Shown piece by piece: positions 21,530-33,339 of a stretch of DNA of 64,000 nt. The notes beneath the pieces were generated by a model. The model searched no databases. It was given only the letters and a program-made list of their open reading frames with translations, and was not told the DNA's origin. Numbering within the stretch: the stretch's first letter is position 1; each line of letters opens with the position of its first letter. A program made the translations under genes and the position numbers. The DNA comes from Schizophyllum amplum (Eukaryota > Basidiomycota > Agaricomycetes > Agaricales > Schizophyllaceae), in the NCBI GenBank assembly GCA_007026445.1, contig VDMD01000093.1:1-64000 (forward strand), written 5' to 3'.

Positions 21530-23933
21530 TAGCTTCCCCTCACCGTCTGCGGTTTGGGGAATCTGAAAACACGACAATTAGTGGGCCTTCGCAGCAGCGA
21601 GAACGAAAAGCGCCCTAGAGCAGCCCTAGATTGACCCCGACAGGCCGTTCCAGAGTCCCGGTTAGCTGGATCAGAGGTCATGTGTAAGGGAACGTATCAA
21701 CAAAATCGGGAGGTGGCGCAGTCGATGTACAGAATAACCCGAAATCCCGCCAAGGTAACAGAAATTCGAACGAAGGGCGGCGGGGAGCGGGCTATACATA
21801 AAAAGGTAAACTAGGTATTCACCGTCAAAGGGAAACTGGTAGAGGTAACGGAGCGAAGCGACGAAGGTGTAAGTACGTTGTAAAAAGAAGGTAAGCATAC
21901 TAGTTGGGAACGAACGACAAGTCGTCTGGGGGGAGGGAAAAAGCGCACGATAATCCTTTGACGTGTTCTGGAAAATATAACACTCACCTGAAAGCGGCAA
22001 GGCCGCTGGGCAACCCGCGTCGGGTACGCCTCTCTCCGGGTCGCATATCCCATTCACGGTCGAGACTGTCACATGTCTGACGGACAACAAAGGCCTCGTC
22101 AACAACTACAAGCAGTCGTTAACAATATCAAGCGGTGCTGACATGAAAACTCACCACAAATGAAGTGCGCGGCGGCGCTGCGCGCCGCCCGCCGCGCCCC
22201 AAGCCCATCCTCCTCCTCGTCGAAAACGTCGCAGCGGGTCCCGAGACTTCCCGCGCGAATATTTGCCGATTCGAGTTCATTTTGCATCGTTTTTGAGGTT
22301 CGGTTTCTCGCCAAAAACCCCTCCGCTTGGACCGGTAAATGGGGCTATCGAGGAGCGCGGTGGACCGCTGTGGGCGCGTTGGGAGTCAGTTGCCATGGCG
22401 ACGCCGTGCGGCGAGGTCGAACGGCGCGGGCGACCGAGGTTGTAGGTGCGTATGTACGATGTGGTGAGCTATTATTTAGTTAGCACAAGCAACAGCACGC
22501 ATCAGTGGTCAAGCACTTACCATCACTGTCATTTTCTCGAAGGACGAAGGATCCCCCAGTCACGCGTGCGTTGAGAGTTCGAGCCACGGGCATGGACCCA
22601 CAAGTACATCACGTGATCTGATGTTGAAGTCGCGAAGGGCGGCTGGTTGGACAACCGCGGCGACGTCAGGCCTTCGAGACGCGCAGTCATAAACGAGTGT
22701 ACTCACCAGACTGCTCGTGGAACTCGCCGTGGCGTTGTGGGTCCGAGTATGGGCAGCGCAGGAGATATTCGTTGTTGGTGGTTTGGAATCGGGCGGCATG
22801 TAATGACTGTCTCTGCGAAGGCGTTAGACCACGTTCGGCATGCCGCTGCAAAAACACGCACGGTGACGATCGACCTCGGCGGCAGACGGAGTATCGAGAT
22901 AATAGGACGCGCGCGCAGGTACAATGAAACCCGCCCAGCGAGAACGTCCTGCAAGGTCTACCGCACACGCAGAGACCGATCACGGCGGTGAGCGGGACGG
23001 TGCTGGACCTCGTCGCCCGCAGCGCATGTGAACGAGGACGTCTGCAAAGACGATGAGCATAGACAATCATGAGGGCAGGGCGCGACGTCGACGTCACCGC
23101 CGTCGTCGTGCGTGTCGGGTCACAAGCTGATCAACGTACCTCGACGATCTCGTACTCCCGCTCACACACCCCGCCCTCGCCGTCGAGAGGTCCAAGGCAA
23201 CGGTCCTCGAGGCGCCCGTCGAGAGATCCGTCGAGGAGTCAATGCGCTCGTCATCGCACGAGCCCGCTGTTGCGATGACAACCACGGCCAGCGGGCCTTC
23301 GAGCTCGCCGTCAATGGCGCCGTCGACATCGCGGGACTCGCCGGCGTCCGTCGTGGGATTCGGCGACGTCCGCCGCGGTCGCCGGGCGTTCAAGGAAGGC
23401 CGGGGAACGTCGACGGGCGTCGGTCGTGGTGGTAGGAGACAAGCTGCGGACGTGTCAGTGATCGGTAAACGAAATGAATAGAAAACTTACTGAATGGGCC
23501 CCGACCGAACACTTAGACTTGCATGGTGCGGTCTGCAAAAGTGGTCAGCGAGATATGCAAGCTTAATGAACACGAGTCAGCATACCTGACAAGCTAGGTG
23601 TTTGCAAAGTTGATGTGCGAGAGTGCAGCTGGAGCGAGTTGATCAGCAAATGTCGAGACAATGAAAATACGACGCCCAACGCACCAGAGAAAGGCTGGTG
23701 TTAACGAACTGCGTATCGGAAGGTAACTGAAAATATGCCTGGAATGACGTGGTCAGCGAGTGCGAGAGCAGACGAAAACAAAGGAAATCATACCGAAATC
23801 AAATCGACATGAGTTGCAGGAGACAGCGAGCGAGGGCAAAGAGGAAGCGCAAGGAAGACGGCGGACGAGTGGTGGGAAGGGAAGAAGGCGTTGAAAGCCT
23901 GCTGAATACTGGCCTTAGATGTCGCCTTTTATA
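21530..23933 (-). other. Minus-strand spliced transcription unit Y, unit 2
   Basis: Equivalent of 10125-12538, with the TATA box at 23926-23933 on the minus strand. The intron signals are retained. Exon sequence near 23160-23250 differs from unit 3 by loss of whole codons in the frame SLDGR...CEREYEIVEVR. Coding remains uncertain. Confidence 0.35.
22171..22189. repeat. GC hairpin of the inverted cassette, unit 2
   Basis: GGCGGCGC-TGC-GCGCCGCC, identical to the unit 1 hairpin at 10733-10751. Confidence 0.65.
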
Positions 23934-26189
23934 CAGCGCGAGACGGCTGTCCAGCCGGTCGCGCGCGTCCCCTCGCTACGAGTCCCATTCTAATCCGCAG
24001 CGTACACGTCAGAGATGTGACAGCCACACCCCGACAAGCCGCCGCGAATCTGGGGCCAAGATTCGGGCGCTCGAGAGCGGAAGATTGGGCGCTCCTGCAG
24101 TGGTTACTCGTCAACGCTCTCCTGGGTCGCACGTCAGCCCGCTCGCAACGCCATTCATGCAAACATACCGCTGCGGTCAGGAACGGCCGTGCGTGGAGTC
24201 GCGGACGGAACGTTGGAAGTTCTGGAGGTCGGCCTTTGGGTGACGCGCCACAGCGTCTCCCGGGCGTTTTGTGCTGTCCTCGTCGCCGGCAGCGTTGGAA
24301 AGAGAGCTGGAATGCATCCCAGGGTGAGGTTCGAGTGACCTGGTGACGCGTGACAAAGCCCGCGAGCTCGCAACAAGGCGCTCAAAAACTCGACTGCTCG
24401 TTGAACGAGAGATCAGTCGTTGCTCCTTTGGGAAGTCCTTGAACTGTCCCAAAGGCAGCGCGCTGCTGGCGCGCGTCGCCCGCCTCGTCGACCGCTTCCC
24501 TCGCTGGAGCAAAAACAAATAATATTATAATGGAATGAATGGCGCGTCGCCCCGGCGTTTTCAGGTGGAATGAGGGGCATATGCGTGCTGAGAGTGAAGT
24601 GGAATAGCCCAGGGCGAGAGCCAGCGCAGCGCGGTCGCAGTCGACCCCCATCACGTTTCCATCATCGCAACTGAATGGATGGGCGCTCAGGTCCACGTCG
24701 GTGACAGCAGAATTCCACCGGTCGCCGGTGGAAGATGCGGATGGGCGGGTAGGTCGTTCTGGTTCGTGGTGTCATTGCGACCGCGCACTGCGTGCGGCGC
24801 GCGGCGTGTCGTCATCCACGTGCTGACGCGGCGTTCAGAAATAGCGACCGTTTCAGAGGTGTCGGCAGGCGGAAGATTGGGGGCGCGGCGGGGTAGGTGA
24901 GGAGGGGGAAGGGGTCGTTCATTGCGAGGCAACAAGGTCTCTGGGAGGTGTCCGGCCTCCTAGGCGTGGAGGGACGGGTCGATACACGAGAACTTGACAC
25001 GTGGCGGGTCAGCGCAAGCTCGGACGAAGACGCTATGGGCGCACCAAAAACGACGCCACATAATAAAAACGCCCTTGTGCGCGATACAGAGCAAGCTCGG
25101 GGCGGCGGATGGAAAATCCAACAGCGGGAACGTGTTCGAGTAGACTGCGCGGATCAAATTTGGCTTAGGAATATTTTAAGGTTGGGTGACCACTTACGGA
25201 GGGAAAGACGTCGAGTTCTACATGCAAAGTAGCTCGACCTTCCAGAACGATAAGGAAGGTGTCTTATCTCGCCCATCGGCACTTGGTGGACGTGTTGTTA
25301 GTGTACGGAGGGTTGTCCTCGACGGTGTCTGACCCATCGCAGGTGCTAGTACGGCGGCGGACGGCCTCCGAGAGGTCTCGCCGTGCATTTGCGCGCCACC
25401 GGGAGGCGTTGAGGGAATATTAGAGGATCGGCGAGGGGCCCGGCGTTCGTAGTGCAGAGATAAGTGTTTCTGAGTATGAGGAAGTAGAATTCGGTGTTGC
25501 TGGGAGGGAGGAAGGATGCGATGAGTGGGAAGCGAAGTCGAAGCGTTGGACAAGGCGTGCGAAAGCTCATCGGACCGACCACCCGCGTCGCGTGCGCGTT
25601 CGATTTCGATTTTGGACAAGTTCCTCTCGACCACTACTGGCCCTCATAAACAACTCGTTAACCCCTGAGGCTCCGATGCGCCCGCCTCAAGACTCCTGGG
25701 AGTCGCCAACACGACGCTTATTCCGCGTTGTGCTCACTCCCAACACCCCAGCCGCACCCGCCGTGCCGTCTGCAGACCCGTTTCGAGAGCTCATTGCACC
25801 GGGCATTCACGGTATTGCAGACGGCCCGGCGAGTGCGACTCAGGTGTTGGGAGGGGGCTCGACGTGGGAAGTCGCGTCGCAAATAAGTGGTATACACGCA
25901 GGTGAGAATGGAACAGCGTGGACATGTCGCCATCATAACGCTCTCTCGGCTTAGGTCTTCCCCTGTCGAGACACAAATCTACGAGTCCCACGCGCAGGAT
26001 GCATGCCCCACGTCAATCCCACGCACGCAGTCAACGAAGTCCGGCCGAGTTCCCAAAGCAGCAAGATCCAGATATGCTCAGTGGCGTGATCGGTCGCCGC
26101 GTCGGGATGTTTGTATGGGCGTTGCCTTTTGATGCGGCGCAGCGCGACGGCCATATATACCGGCCTAGCCGTTGGTTGTAAATTTTTCC

Positions 26190-27035
26190 ATGCCGTCGTT
26201 TTCCCCACCGACGCTCCGCGGCTCCGCCGCCCGCCGCCACTCGACCCGCTCTCTTTTCGTTGAACTCGGTGAGTCGAGCTCGCTGTCGTCGATGTGAGAT
26301 GACTAACGGTCTCCAGGAGCGACGCGTCTGCTCCACTGCTGCGCCAGAAACGCCATCCCCGTCCTTCTCGCACTGGTCGACGCGCTTAGGTCGACTGTCA
26401 ACGACCCACTCGCCACGCTTTCGCAAGCGACGGCGCGCCAAATTCGTCGCTACGCCAGAAACGCCATCTCCGTCCTTCTCGCACTCGACGTCTCACGTCG
26501 TATGCTATGGTGAGTTTTTTCCATACGTTCTGCTGCCGGGGCTTTCATTGACTCCTTCCTCAGCCTCCCGTACCGTACACCTCCACTGCGGGAAAGCTCA
26601 GGCTTGTCGTGCCCTCGTGCTGGAGTGTCGGGGATGGCGCTGCGCGCCGCCGAGTACTTCTTCGCACTCGGGGAATTGGTATGTCTTGATTTCAGCTCAG
26701 GTCGTACCGCTGCTGATGACGCCCTAGATCACTCGGACCGAGTCGCGCGTTGACCAACTCCCTAGCCAACCGCGCGGGCGACGCCGTAGCGCTTCCTCGA
26801 CCATCTGCACCCCACCCTGGCCCCTCTGTAAGCCCATTTGCCGGTCCAAGCGGGGGACTTTCTGACCAATTTCCCAGGTCGATTCTCATGCGAAATGGAG
26901 GTCAAATGTCCCGGGACCCGCGCGGGAATTATAGCGAGCGATTTCGGGTTTTGGGGGCCGGGGCGAGCGGCGCGGAGCGCCGCTGAGCGAGGTCGGCGGG
27001 TGTCGTCGGCGTGCGTCCGACTCCGAGCCTTTTAG
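26190..27035 (+). CDS. Gene-like unit X, unit 2 copy: five-exon 214-aa frame, unknown function
   Basis: Exons 26190-26268, 26317-26509, 26564-26678, 26728-26827 and 26878-27035 join across four canonical introns of 48-54 nt into one 214-codon frame. The introns are GTGAGT...CTCCAG, GTGAGT...CCTCAG, GTATGT...CCCTAG and GTAAGC...TTCCCAG. The protein is Arg- and Ala-rich, with a helical stretch around ARNAIPVLLALVDALRSTV and AAEYFFALGELITRTESR, and ends RVSSACVRLRAF. No family recognised. Doubts: the TATATA at 26154 is only about 30 bases before the ATG, leaving almost no leader; and the copies in units 1 and 3 have an 8-base shorter exon 1 that puts the ATG out of frame. It is either the one surviving member of a spacer gene or a chance frame over a noncoding spliced RNA. 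Confidence 0.35.
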
Positions 27036-27459
27036 GTGTCGTCCCGTGCGCACTGTAAGTCGATTTCCCGGTTCAAGCGGGGCTCATTCTGACCGAGTTT
27101 CCAGGTCGATTCTCATGTGAAATGGAGGTCAAATGTCCCGGGACCCGCGCGGGAATTCTAGAGCCATTGCGAATGTTTGGGGCCGGGGCGAGCGGCGCGC
27201 AGCGCCGCGTCACCTTTCGACTACCCCCCACGCACCTTGCAGCGCTTGGAGTATTTCCCCGACATGCTCAACATAGCCTCCGCGCGGTTTTCTTGCCGTC
27301 GGTACGCCCATTTGTCGGTCTAAGCGGGGGACGTTCTGACCGACTTTCCAGGACGATTTGGATGCGAAATGGAGGTCGATTGTCCCGGGAACCGCGCGGG
27401 AATTCTAGCGGACGGTTTCGGGTTTCTGGGGCCGGGGCGAGCGGCGCGGAGCGCCGCTG
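26828..27459 (+). repeat. Intron-exon cassettes with GC hairpin, three copies, unit 2
   Basis: Copies start at about 26828, 27055 and 27302, each with the intron-like GTAAG or GTACG start, the TTTCCAG- or TTCCCAG-type end, the CCCGGGA(A/C)CCGCGCGGGAATT core and the GCGGCGC-GNA-GCGCCGC hairpin. The third copy is the most diverged. Confidence 0.75.
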
Positions 27460-27965
27460 CGTACCGCTGGTTGTCCTTCGTACCGGCGGTCTTCCGTAGT
27501 ACCGGCGGTCCTCCTTCGTACCTGCGGTCTTCCTTCGCATCGCGCGTCGGCGGGGGAGGGTTACACGAGGTGCGCGGATGGATTGGATGGGGTGTGTACC
27601 CTGCTGACGATTTCGTGAAGCAATGTATCGCGGTCCGCCGAGCAAGGGTGGGCGTCTTGGAGTACGCCGGGGACGCTGTCGAGGACGCCGGGACGCTCAC
27701 GAACAAGCTGCGGCCTTAAAAACGCGCCGAGGACGCTCACGAACAAGCTGCGACCACGCCGAGGACGCTCACGAGCATGACGGACACACCCACGAAGCCA
27801 CACGCAGGACGCTGCCCTCCCTGGCGGTGAGGCAATGTATCGGCGTCCGCCGATTGCCTCTCTCGTCCTCAGTAACCTCTCGTCCTCAGTAACCTCTCGT
27901 CCTCCGTCGCGGCTCTGCGTTGGTTGACTTACGGCTCGACTGCCTCGTACGCTGCACGGGAGGCC

Positions 27966-28245
27966 GACTAACTCGCGAAGCAATGTATCGACTTCCGGCG
28001 AGCGAGGTCGATCAATTCGAGCAGCAACGTATCGCCGTCCGGCGAGCGAGGTCGACTGACTCATGAGGCAATATATCACGGTCCGGCGAGCAAGACTGCG
28101 ACAACTCGACGACGCTTGCCAAGGGTCCGACTAACTTGCGTGTCGACATCCGGCGAGCGGGGCCGACTCACTCGGGAAGCAACGTATCGACGTCCGGCGA
28201 GCGAGGTCGACCGACTCGTGAAGCAATGTATCGCCGTCCGGCGAG
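27966..28245. repeat. About 44-bp minisatellite, unit 2
   Basis: Equivalent of 16313-16620. From 27994 onward I see no difference from the unit 3 copy. Confidence 0.75.
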
Positions 28246-30119
28246 CAGGCCCTTGCGACGACGACGAGTTGGACGGCGATTACTCGGCGACGATTTCGAC
28301 CTCGACTTGACGAGCAGGGTGAGTATACGGCTCGATGACGACGAGGACTCGACGACGACCAGGACTCGAGGACTCGAGGACGACGACTTCTGGACGAGTA
28401 CGACTCGGATATCCCCCACCGAACTCGTGAAGCAATGGATCGACGTCCGCCGATCTGTGTTTGCGCTCTCCGGATGGTGCTCGCGGTGTTGATCTCGCCG
28501 ACTGCTCTGACAAGCCGCCTGTTACGTCGGGCGAGTTGTGCAGCGGCCGAAGTCGTGAGGCAATGGATCGACGTCCCGCGAGCGAGGTGGGTGAGTCTTG
28601 CTGACTTGTGCTGTTGACGTTGGGGGGTGTGCGGCAGGTGATTTTGCAGGCGAGGGCGAGTTTGTGGCACAGTTTGGATATCTTGGTCGTATGTATGCGT
28701 AGCTACAAAGTACAATAATGAAATACAATGGGGTTTTCGAACGACTCGCGCATGCCGTTCTCGTAATGTCATTCCTGCTCTGGTGGTGACTTGTGCGGTG
28801 TTCCGAGCTGTCAGAGGATGTGTTCCGGCAGCAACGATCATAAAACGAGGCAGTCACAGAGGGAGGAGAAATAATGGGCTGGGGAGAGATTGTGGCAAGG
28901 CAAGAGAGGGAGGAGAGGGAGGGCGTTGAGAGTGGAGATGAGGACTTGTATATATGTCATGGCTCACATATAATAAAGCCAAGAGCATAGCAGGAGAGGG
29001 CATGCCATAACTTGTAGTCTGAGGGCCCGGCGGTATAGGTAACGGGTGCCGTAAAGTGACATGTCGAGATGTCTGGCGAGGAGGGCAAGGATGAGGGAGT
29101 AGGTGGCGAGCAAGGACACTGTCAGATTAGCTGAAGAAACAGAATGTGCTTGGGAATGTGTGTAGAATACAGTAGTAATTATCCGAAGGCGGTCAGTCCT
29201 TCCCGCCGCGAACTCGACAACGCCGAAAAGAAGAAGTAGCAGAAACACGCCAAACAGCACACATCGCTGTCACGCCGCCCAATCCGGGTGTAAGCGAGTG
29301 ACAGGCGAGTGACGCATTCGCGACGCCAGGGCAGGCGGCGATGCGGCACCCGATGCTGTCGGGCGCTGGCCATGCAGGTGCAGTCGACGCGCCGCCACAA
29401 TGCCATAGCCACTTGACCGTGTCTCGTAATGACGTCACGGGCTTTTGCGCGGAAGTATCGCGGGCGTTGGGGAAAACAGCTTGTCTTGAACCGCCATCTG
29501 GACCTATCTCGCCATGAACGACGGGGCCTCCATCTCCCGCGCGACGTCGATATCCCGCACGAGCAAGGCGGGCTCGACGCTCTCGCGCAATGCGTCGCTC
29601 ATCAAGAAGAACGTCGCCCCGCACGACTTGCAGCCCTCCGACGTCCTCGTCGACCGCTTCGTCGCCTGGAAGGCTATAGTGAAGCAGCTTATCGCATATT
29701 TCGAGGTGCGTGACCAGCTACATGCTTGATCCCGCTCACCGAATCCGCAGGGCGTCGCGGACATCGAGAACAACACCGCGAAGGAGTTGACGAAGCTCGG
29801 TGCGGTTATCCAAGTCCCCTTTCGCGCGGGCAACCAGTTCCTCGGCGAGGGAGGTCTGCAGGACACGTACTACGCGATACGCGACAAAACGCGCACCATC
29901 GCCGATCATCACGCCAACCTCGGCCGGACGATTGATAGTTCTATTGTCCAGCACTTGCAGAAGCTGCGTGTCGAGATCAAGGCCCATGTCAAGGTCAGTG
30001 CGTGCGTTGTACTGCTCACTCCCATCTCACCCCCCGCAGAACATTCAGAACGACACAGGTAAGCTCGCAACGAGCGTGGCGAAGGAGCGCGAGCTCTCCA
30101 CCCGCTACATCGCAGAGCT
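27994..30119. repeat. About 2.13-kb tract with no visible difference from 39602-41727
   Basis: By eye the two stretches agree base for base at offset 11608, across the minisatellite, the spacer end and the first two and a half SLM1-like exons. They are bounded by mismatches at 27993 (T against G) and 30120 (C against T). Confidence 0.8.
29430..29437. promoter_or_regulatory. TGACGTCA site upstream of SLM1-like copy 3
   Basis: Same palindrome and spacing as before copy 2. Confidence 0.5.
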
Positions 30120-31236
30120 CGGTGCGAGCATCACCGCGTTCAAAAACACCCCCATGAGCGTCACCTCCAAGACGGATCCATATGTTGCCAACTCGGCCGT
30201 CCAACGACAGCTTCACAAACAGGTGGGTGCAGAGCTTCTTAGGGTGCTGGGCGGTGCGGCAGCCATGTGAGCTGTCCCAAAGCGTCCAATGATGTGGATG
30301 CTGCTGAGTTTTGTCTGCGCCCACGTCGTAGCGGCGCTCCCGACATGTTGGCGTGTGCGGGGGACGGAGATGCGAGACCTGCTTACCGACTGAAAATCAG
30401 TTGTTACTGCCCGGCTATCTGAGTTTTCAATTTTCCACAAATGCTCACTCGTTTGACAGGTTCACGAGGAAAATTTGCTTCAAAAGTCCATCATCATCAT
30501 CCAGCAAAATTCGGCGCACTTCGAAGAAGGCATCGTCCGCGCCATCCAATCCGCCTGGCAGACCTACTCGGAGTGGCAGTCGCGCGCGTCCGCCGCTATC
30601 CAAGAAGTCCACGTCGCCCTCGCCGCCCAAATGGCCTCGCTCGCCGCCGACCGCGAATGGATCGCGTTCAGCGCCCGCTCCGACCACCTGCTCGATCCCG
30701 ACACCCCGCTCCGCAAACCGGACCACGTCGTCTACCCGCTCATGGACGACCCAAGCGTCCTGCCCGTGCACACCGGCCTCCTCGAGCGCAAGAAGCGCTT
30801 CATGCGCAACTACCGCGAGGCGTACTACGTGCTCACCCCCGCCGGCTTCCTGCACGAGTACGCGAGCTCGGACCCCAACGCGCCCGGCGGGCACGCGCCG
30901 ACGTTCAGCGTGTTTTTGCCGGCGTGCACGCTTGGGCCGCCTGCGCCACCGACCAGTCGTTCGCACAAGTTCCACCTGGAGGCGACTGCGGAGGGCACGG
31001 GGGCGGGGCTCACGAGCAAGGCGGGCAGCATTCGGCACGGCACCGGTCATCCCTGGACCTTTCGCTGCCGGTCGAGGGAGGAGATGGTGGAGTGGTGGGG
31101 AAGCGAGCAGATGGGGCGGTCGGGCCCGGTGGCGGCTGCCGTGCGCTCGGTGGGATACAACTCGGAGGATGAGGGCGAAGAGGAGGGGGATGGAACGACG
31201 ACGAGGGGAGCTGGGGCGTGGCGGGGTGGCGGTTGA
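29514..31236 (+). CDS. SLM1-like PH-domain protein, copy 3 (3-prime truncated paralogue)
   Basis: Exons 29514-29705, 29751-29993, 30040-30222 and 30460-31236 keep one frame of 464 aa. Exons 1 and 2 and most of exon 3 show no difference from copy 4. Exon 4 is of the truncated type: no QSLSR before the GTGH segment, EWW followed directly by GSEQM, and a tail that leaves the family after NSEDEGEEEGDG to stop in spacer sequence. Intron 3 is 237 nt, with 16 extra bases relative to copies 1 and 2 (near 30340). The PH strands with the basic LERKKRFMRNYR segment are kept, so lipid binding is not ruled out, but the domain-closing helix is damaged. Confidence 0.6.
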
Positions 31237-31336
31237 CGAGTCGCGAGGAGGTGAAGGGGTACCGGGTGGAGGGGGCGCGAGGGAACGGCGACGCGACGAC
31301 AACGGTACGATGGGGGAGGCGAGGGGGGAAGAAGTT

Positions 31337-31711
31337 GGTCCTCCTCCCTCCTCCTCCTTCGCTTTCCTCCTCCCCCCCCCTTCTCCCTTCTCCCTTCTCC
31401 CTTCTCCCTTCCTCCCTTCTCCTCCCCTTCCTTCTCGCTCCTTCCTCCCTCCTCCTTCCCTCCTCCATGCCCTTCTCGCTCCTCCCTCCCTCCCTTTGTT
31501 TATCTCCCTCATCCCTCGCATTCCCTCCCTTTCTTCCTCGCCCCCGCCCTCCCTTTCTTCGCCCCCTCCTCTCCCTTCGCCCCCTCCTCTCCCTTCGCCC
31601 CCCTCCCTATCCTCTCCCTTCGCCTCGCCCCCTCCACCCCTCCCTCGCTATCCTTCTCGCCTCCTCCTCCCTCCTCCTCCTCCTCCCCTCCCCCTCCTCC
31701 TTCCCTCTCAC
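31337..31711. repeat. Polypyrimidine tract, unit 3
   Basis: The longest of the three C/T tracts, with TCTCCCTTC and CTCCTCCTCC runs. It starts shortly after the SLM1-like copy 3 stop. Confidence 0.8.
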
Positions 31712-31849
31712 TTTTGTAAGGCAGTGTCGAGCACGAGGGACTAGAAGGATACCGACCGCGGCGGCGCTATCTGGGCCGACACCGACTACGGCGCTATCTG
31801 GGCCGACACCGATTACGGCGCGGCAAGGGAACAATAAGACGGCGACTTT

Positions 31850-32060
31850 GGCGAGGGGGGCGAGGGAGGGCGAGGGGGCGAGGGGGGCGAGGCGACGGCG
31901 ACGGGGCCAACTTCGGCGAGGGAGGGCGAGGGGGGCGAGGGACGGAGGCGAGGACGGAGGCGAGGATGGAGGCGAGGGCGGAGGATGGAGGGCGGAGGGC
32001 GGAGGCGAGGGCGGAGGCGAGGGCGGAGGCGAGGGGCGGAGGATGGAGGCGAGGGCGGGC
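31850..32060. repeat. Purine-rich minisatellite, unit 3
   Basis: GGCGAGGGAGGGCGAGG- and GGAGGCGAGGGCGGAGG-type repeats. Just before it, at about 31768-31822, a roughly 27-bp repeat (GGCGCTATCTGGGCCGACACC) is found only in this unit. Confidence 0.75.
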
Positions 32061-32250
32061 CAGATGGGGGGACGAGAGTGCGGCGTGTGCAACACACCTG
32101 TCCTCTCGCTCGCACCCCTTCCTCGCCCGTCGCGCTTTTCACGATGCAGGTGAGGGGGGATGCCGCGGCGGGAGGGAAGGACGCGGCGGGAGGGAGGGCG
32201 CGACGAGGTGAAGCCACGGCCGACGCCTTCGCGCTGTAATTGGGAGCTAG

Positions 32251-32322
32251 TCTACGTATTACAGTACGATGTAGATTGGTTACAGTACGATGTAGAGTAG
32301 TTACAGTACGACGTAGAGTAGT
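32251..32322. repeat. 21-bp VNTR, three copies in unit 3
   Basis: Three imperfect copies of TTACAGTACGATGTAGAGTAG in a row, the largest number among the units. Confidence 0.8.
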
Positions 32323-33339
32323 TATGCTGAATATGATGGTTTTCTTGCACGATCTGGGGTGATTACGGGAGCGGGGAGGGGCGGTGAGTGAGCGGGGGGA
32401 TGTGAGTGAGCGATAGGAGGCGCGAGTGAGCGATAGGAGGCGCGAGTGAGAGGGAGGGGGCGTGAGTGAGCGGTGAGTGAGCGGTGAGTGAGCAGGAGGG
32501 GGCGTGAGTGAGAGGGGGAGGCGTTGAGTGGAAGGCGAGAAGGGCTTTGGAGGGTTGTGATAAGGATTATATGGGGGAATAGGTGCCGTGGACTGTGCAC
32601 GCGCGAAGTGAAGGAAAGGCGAAGGCGAGGAGATTAAGAACAAAAGTGAAGGCTGCGAGCGAAGGGGGCAAGCTACGAAGGTAATATATGAAGGCGAAGA
32701 GTCGAGTAAGTTGAAGCGAAGGTGACGAGGGTAATGTATCACTGAGGAAGGCGAGGAGAGTAAGAAGCGATAGAGAGTAAGAAGCGATAAAGAAGCGAGG
32801 AAGGCGACGAGAGCAAGAGAAGTCAAAGACGAAGAGAACAAGCAAAAAAGGCGGAGAGCATAAGCGATGAAGGCAGAGTGGAGTGCATATGGTCGATACA
32901 GAGTTGCTGGATGAGGGAGGCCGCGAGTGCATTCCAAATACGAGTCGAGCGAGAGGCAAGCCAAGTAAAAGGGGAGTCGAGCGGGAGGGAGGGGGGGTGA
33001 GTTGGACTAGAGAACATAAAGTCGGGTCATGAACAAGTACGCGGCGCGAACCCATCGTGAACGACGGGGACTCGGGCAACGTCGGGGGCTCGGGAAACGC
33101 AGTTGGTGGCAAAAAACTTGTTGTATTCATTTATCTACGAGGTACAAGGTTACTACTACCCAGCTACTACCATACATAGACCGCGTCTGAGCATGCTAGC
33201 GAGCCGTTCGCAAGGTCTGACGTCCGTCGTCGACAGCGTCGGTTCGGGAGCGTTAGTCGGCCTTGTCGAGGACGTGCGCGAGTCTACCGCGCGCAAGGCG
33301 GGCTCAACGGCAGCCAGGGCATAGCTTCCCCTCACCGTC

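Noticed and set aside
28964..29260. Hydrophobic minus-strand frame that looks like a small membrane protein
   Set aside because: There is no ATG at the start of the hydrophobic stretch, and its apparent identity with 40572-40868 only reflects the shared 2.1-kb tract.
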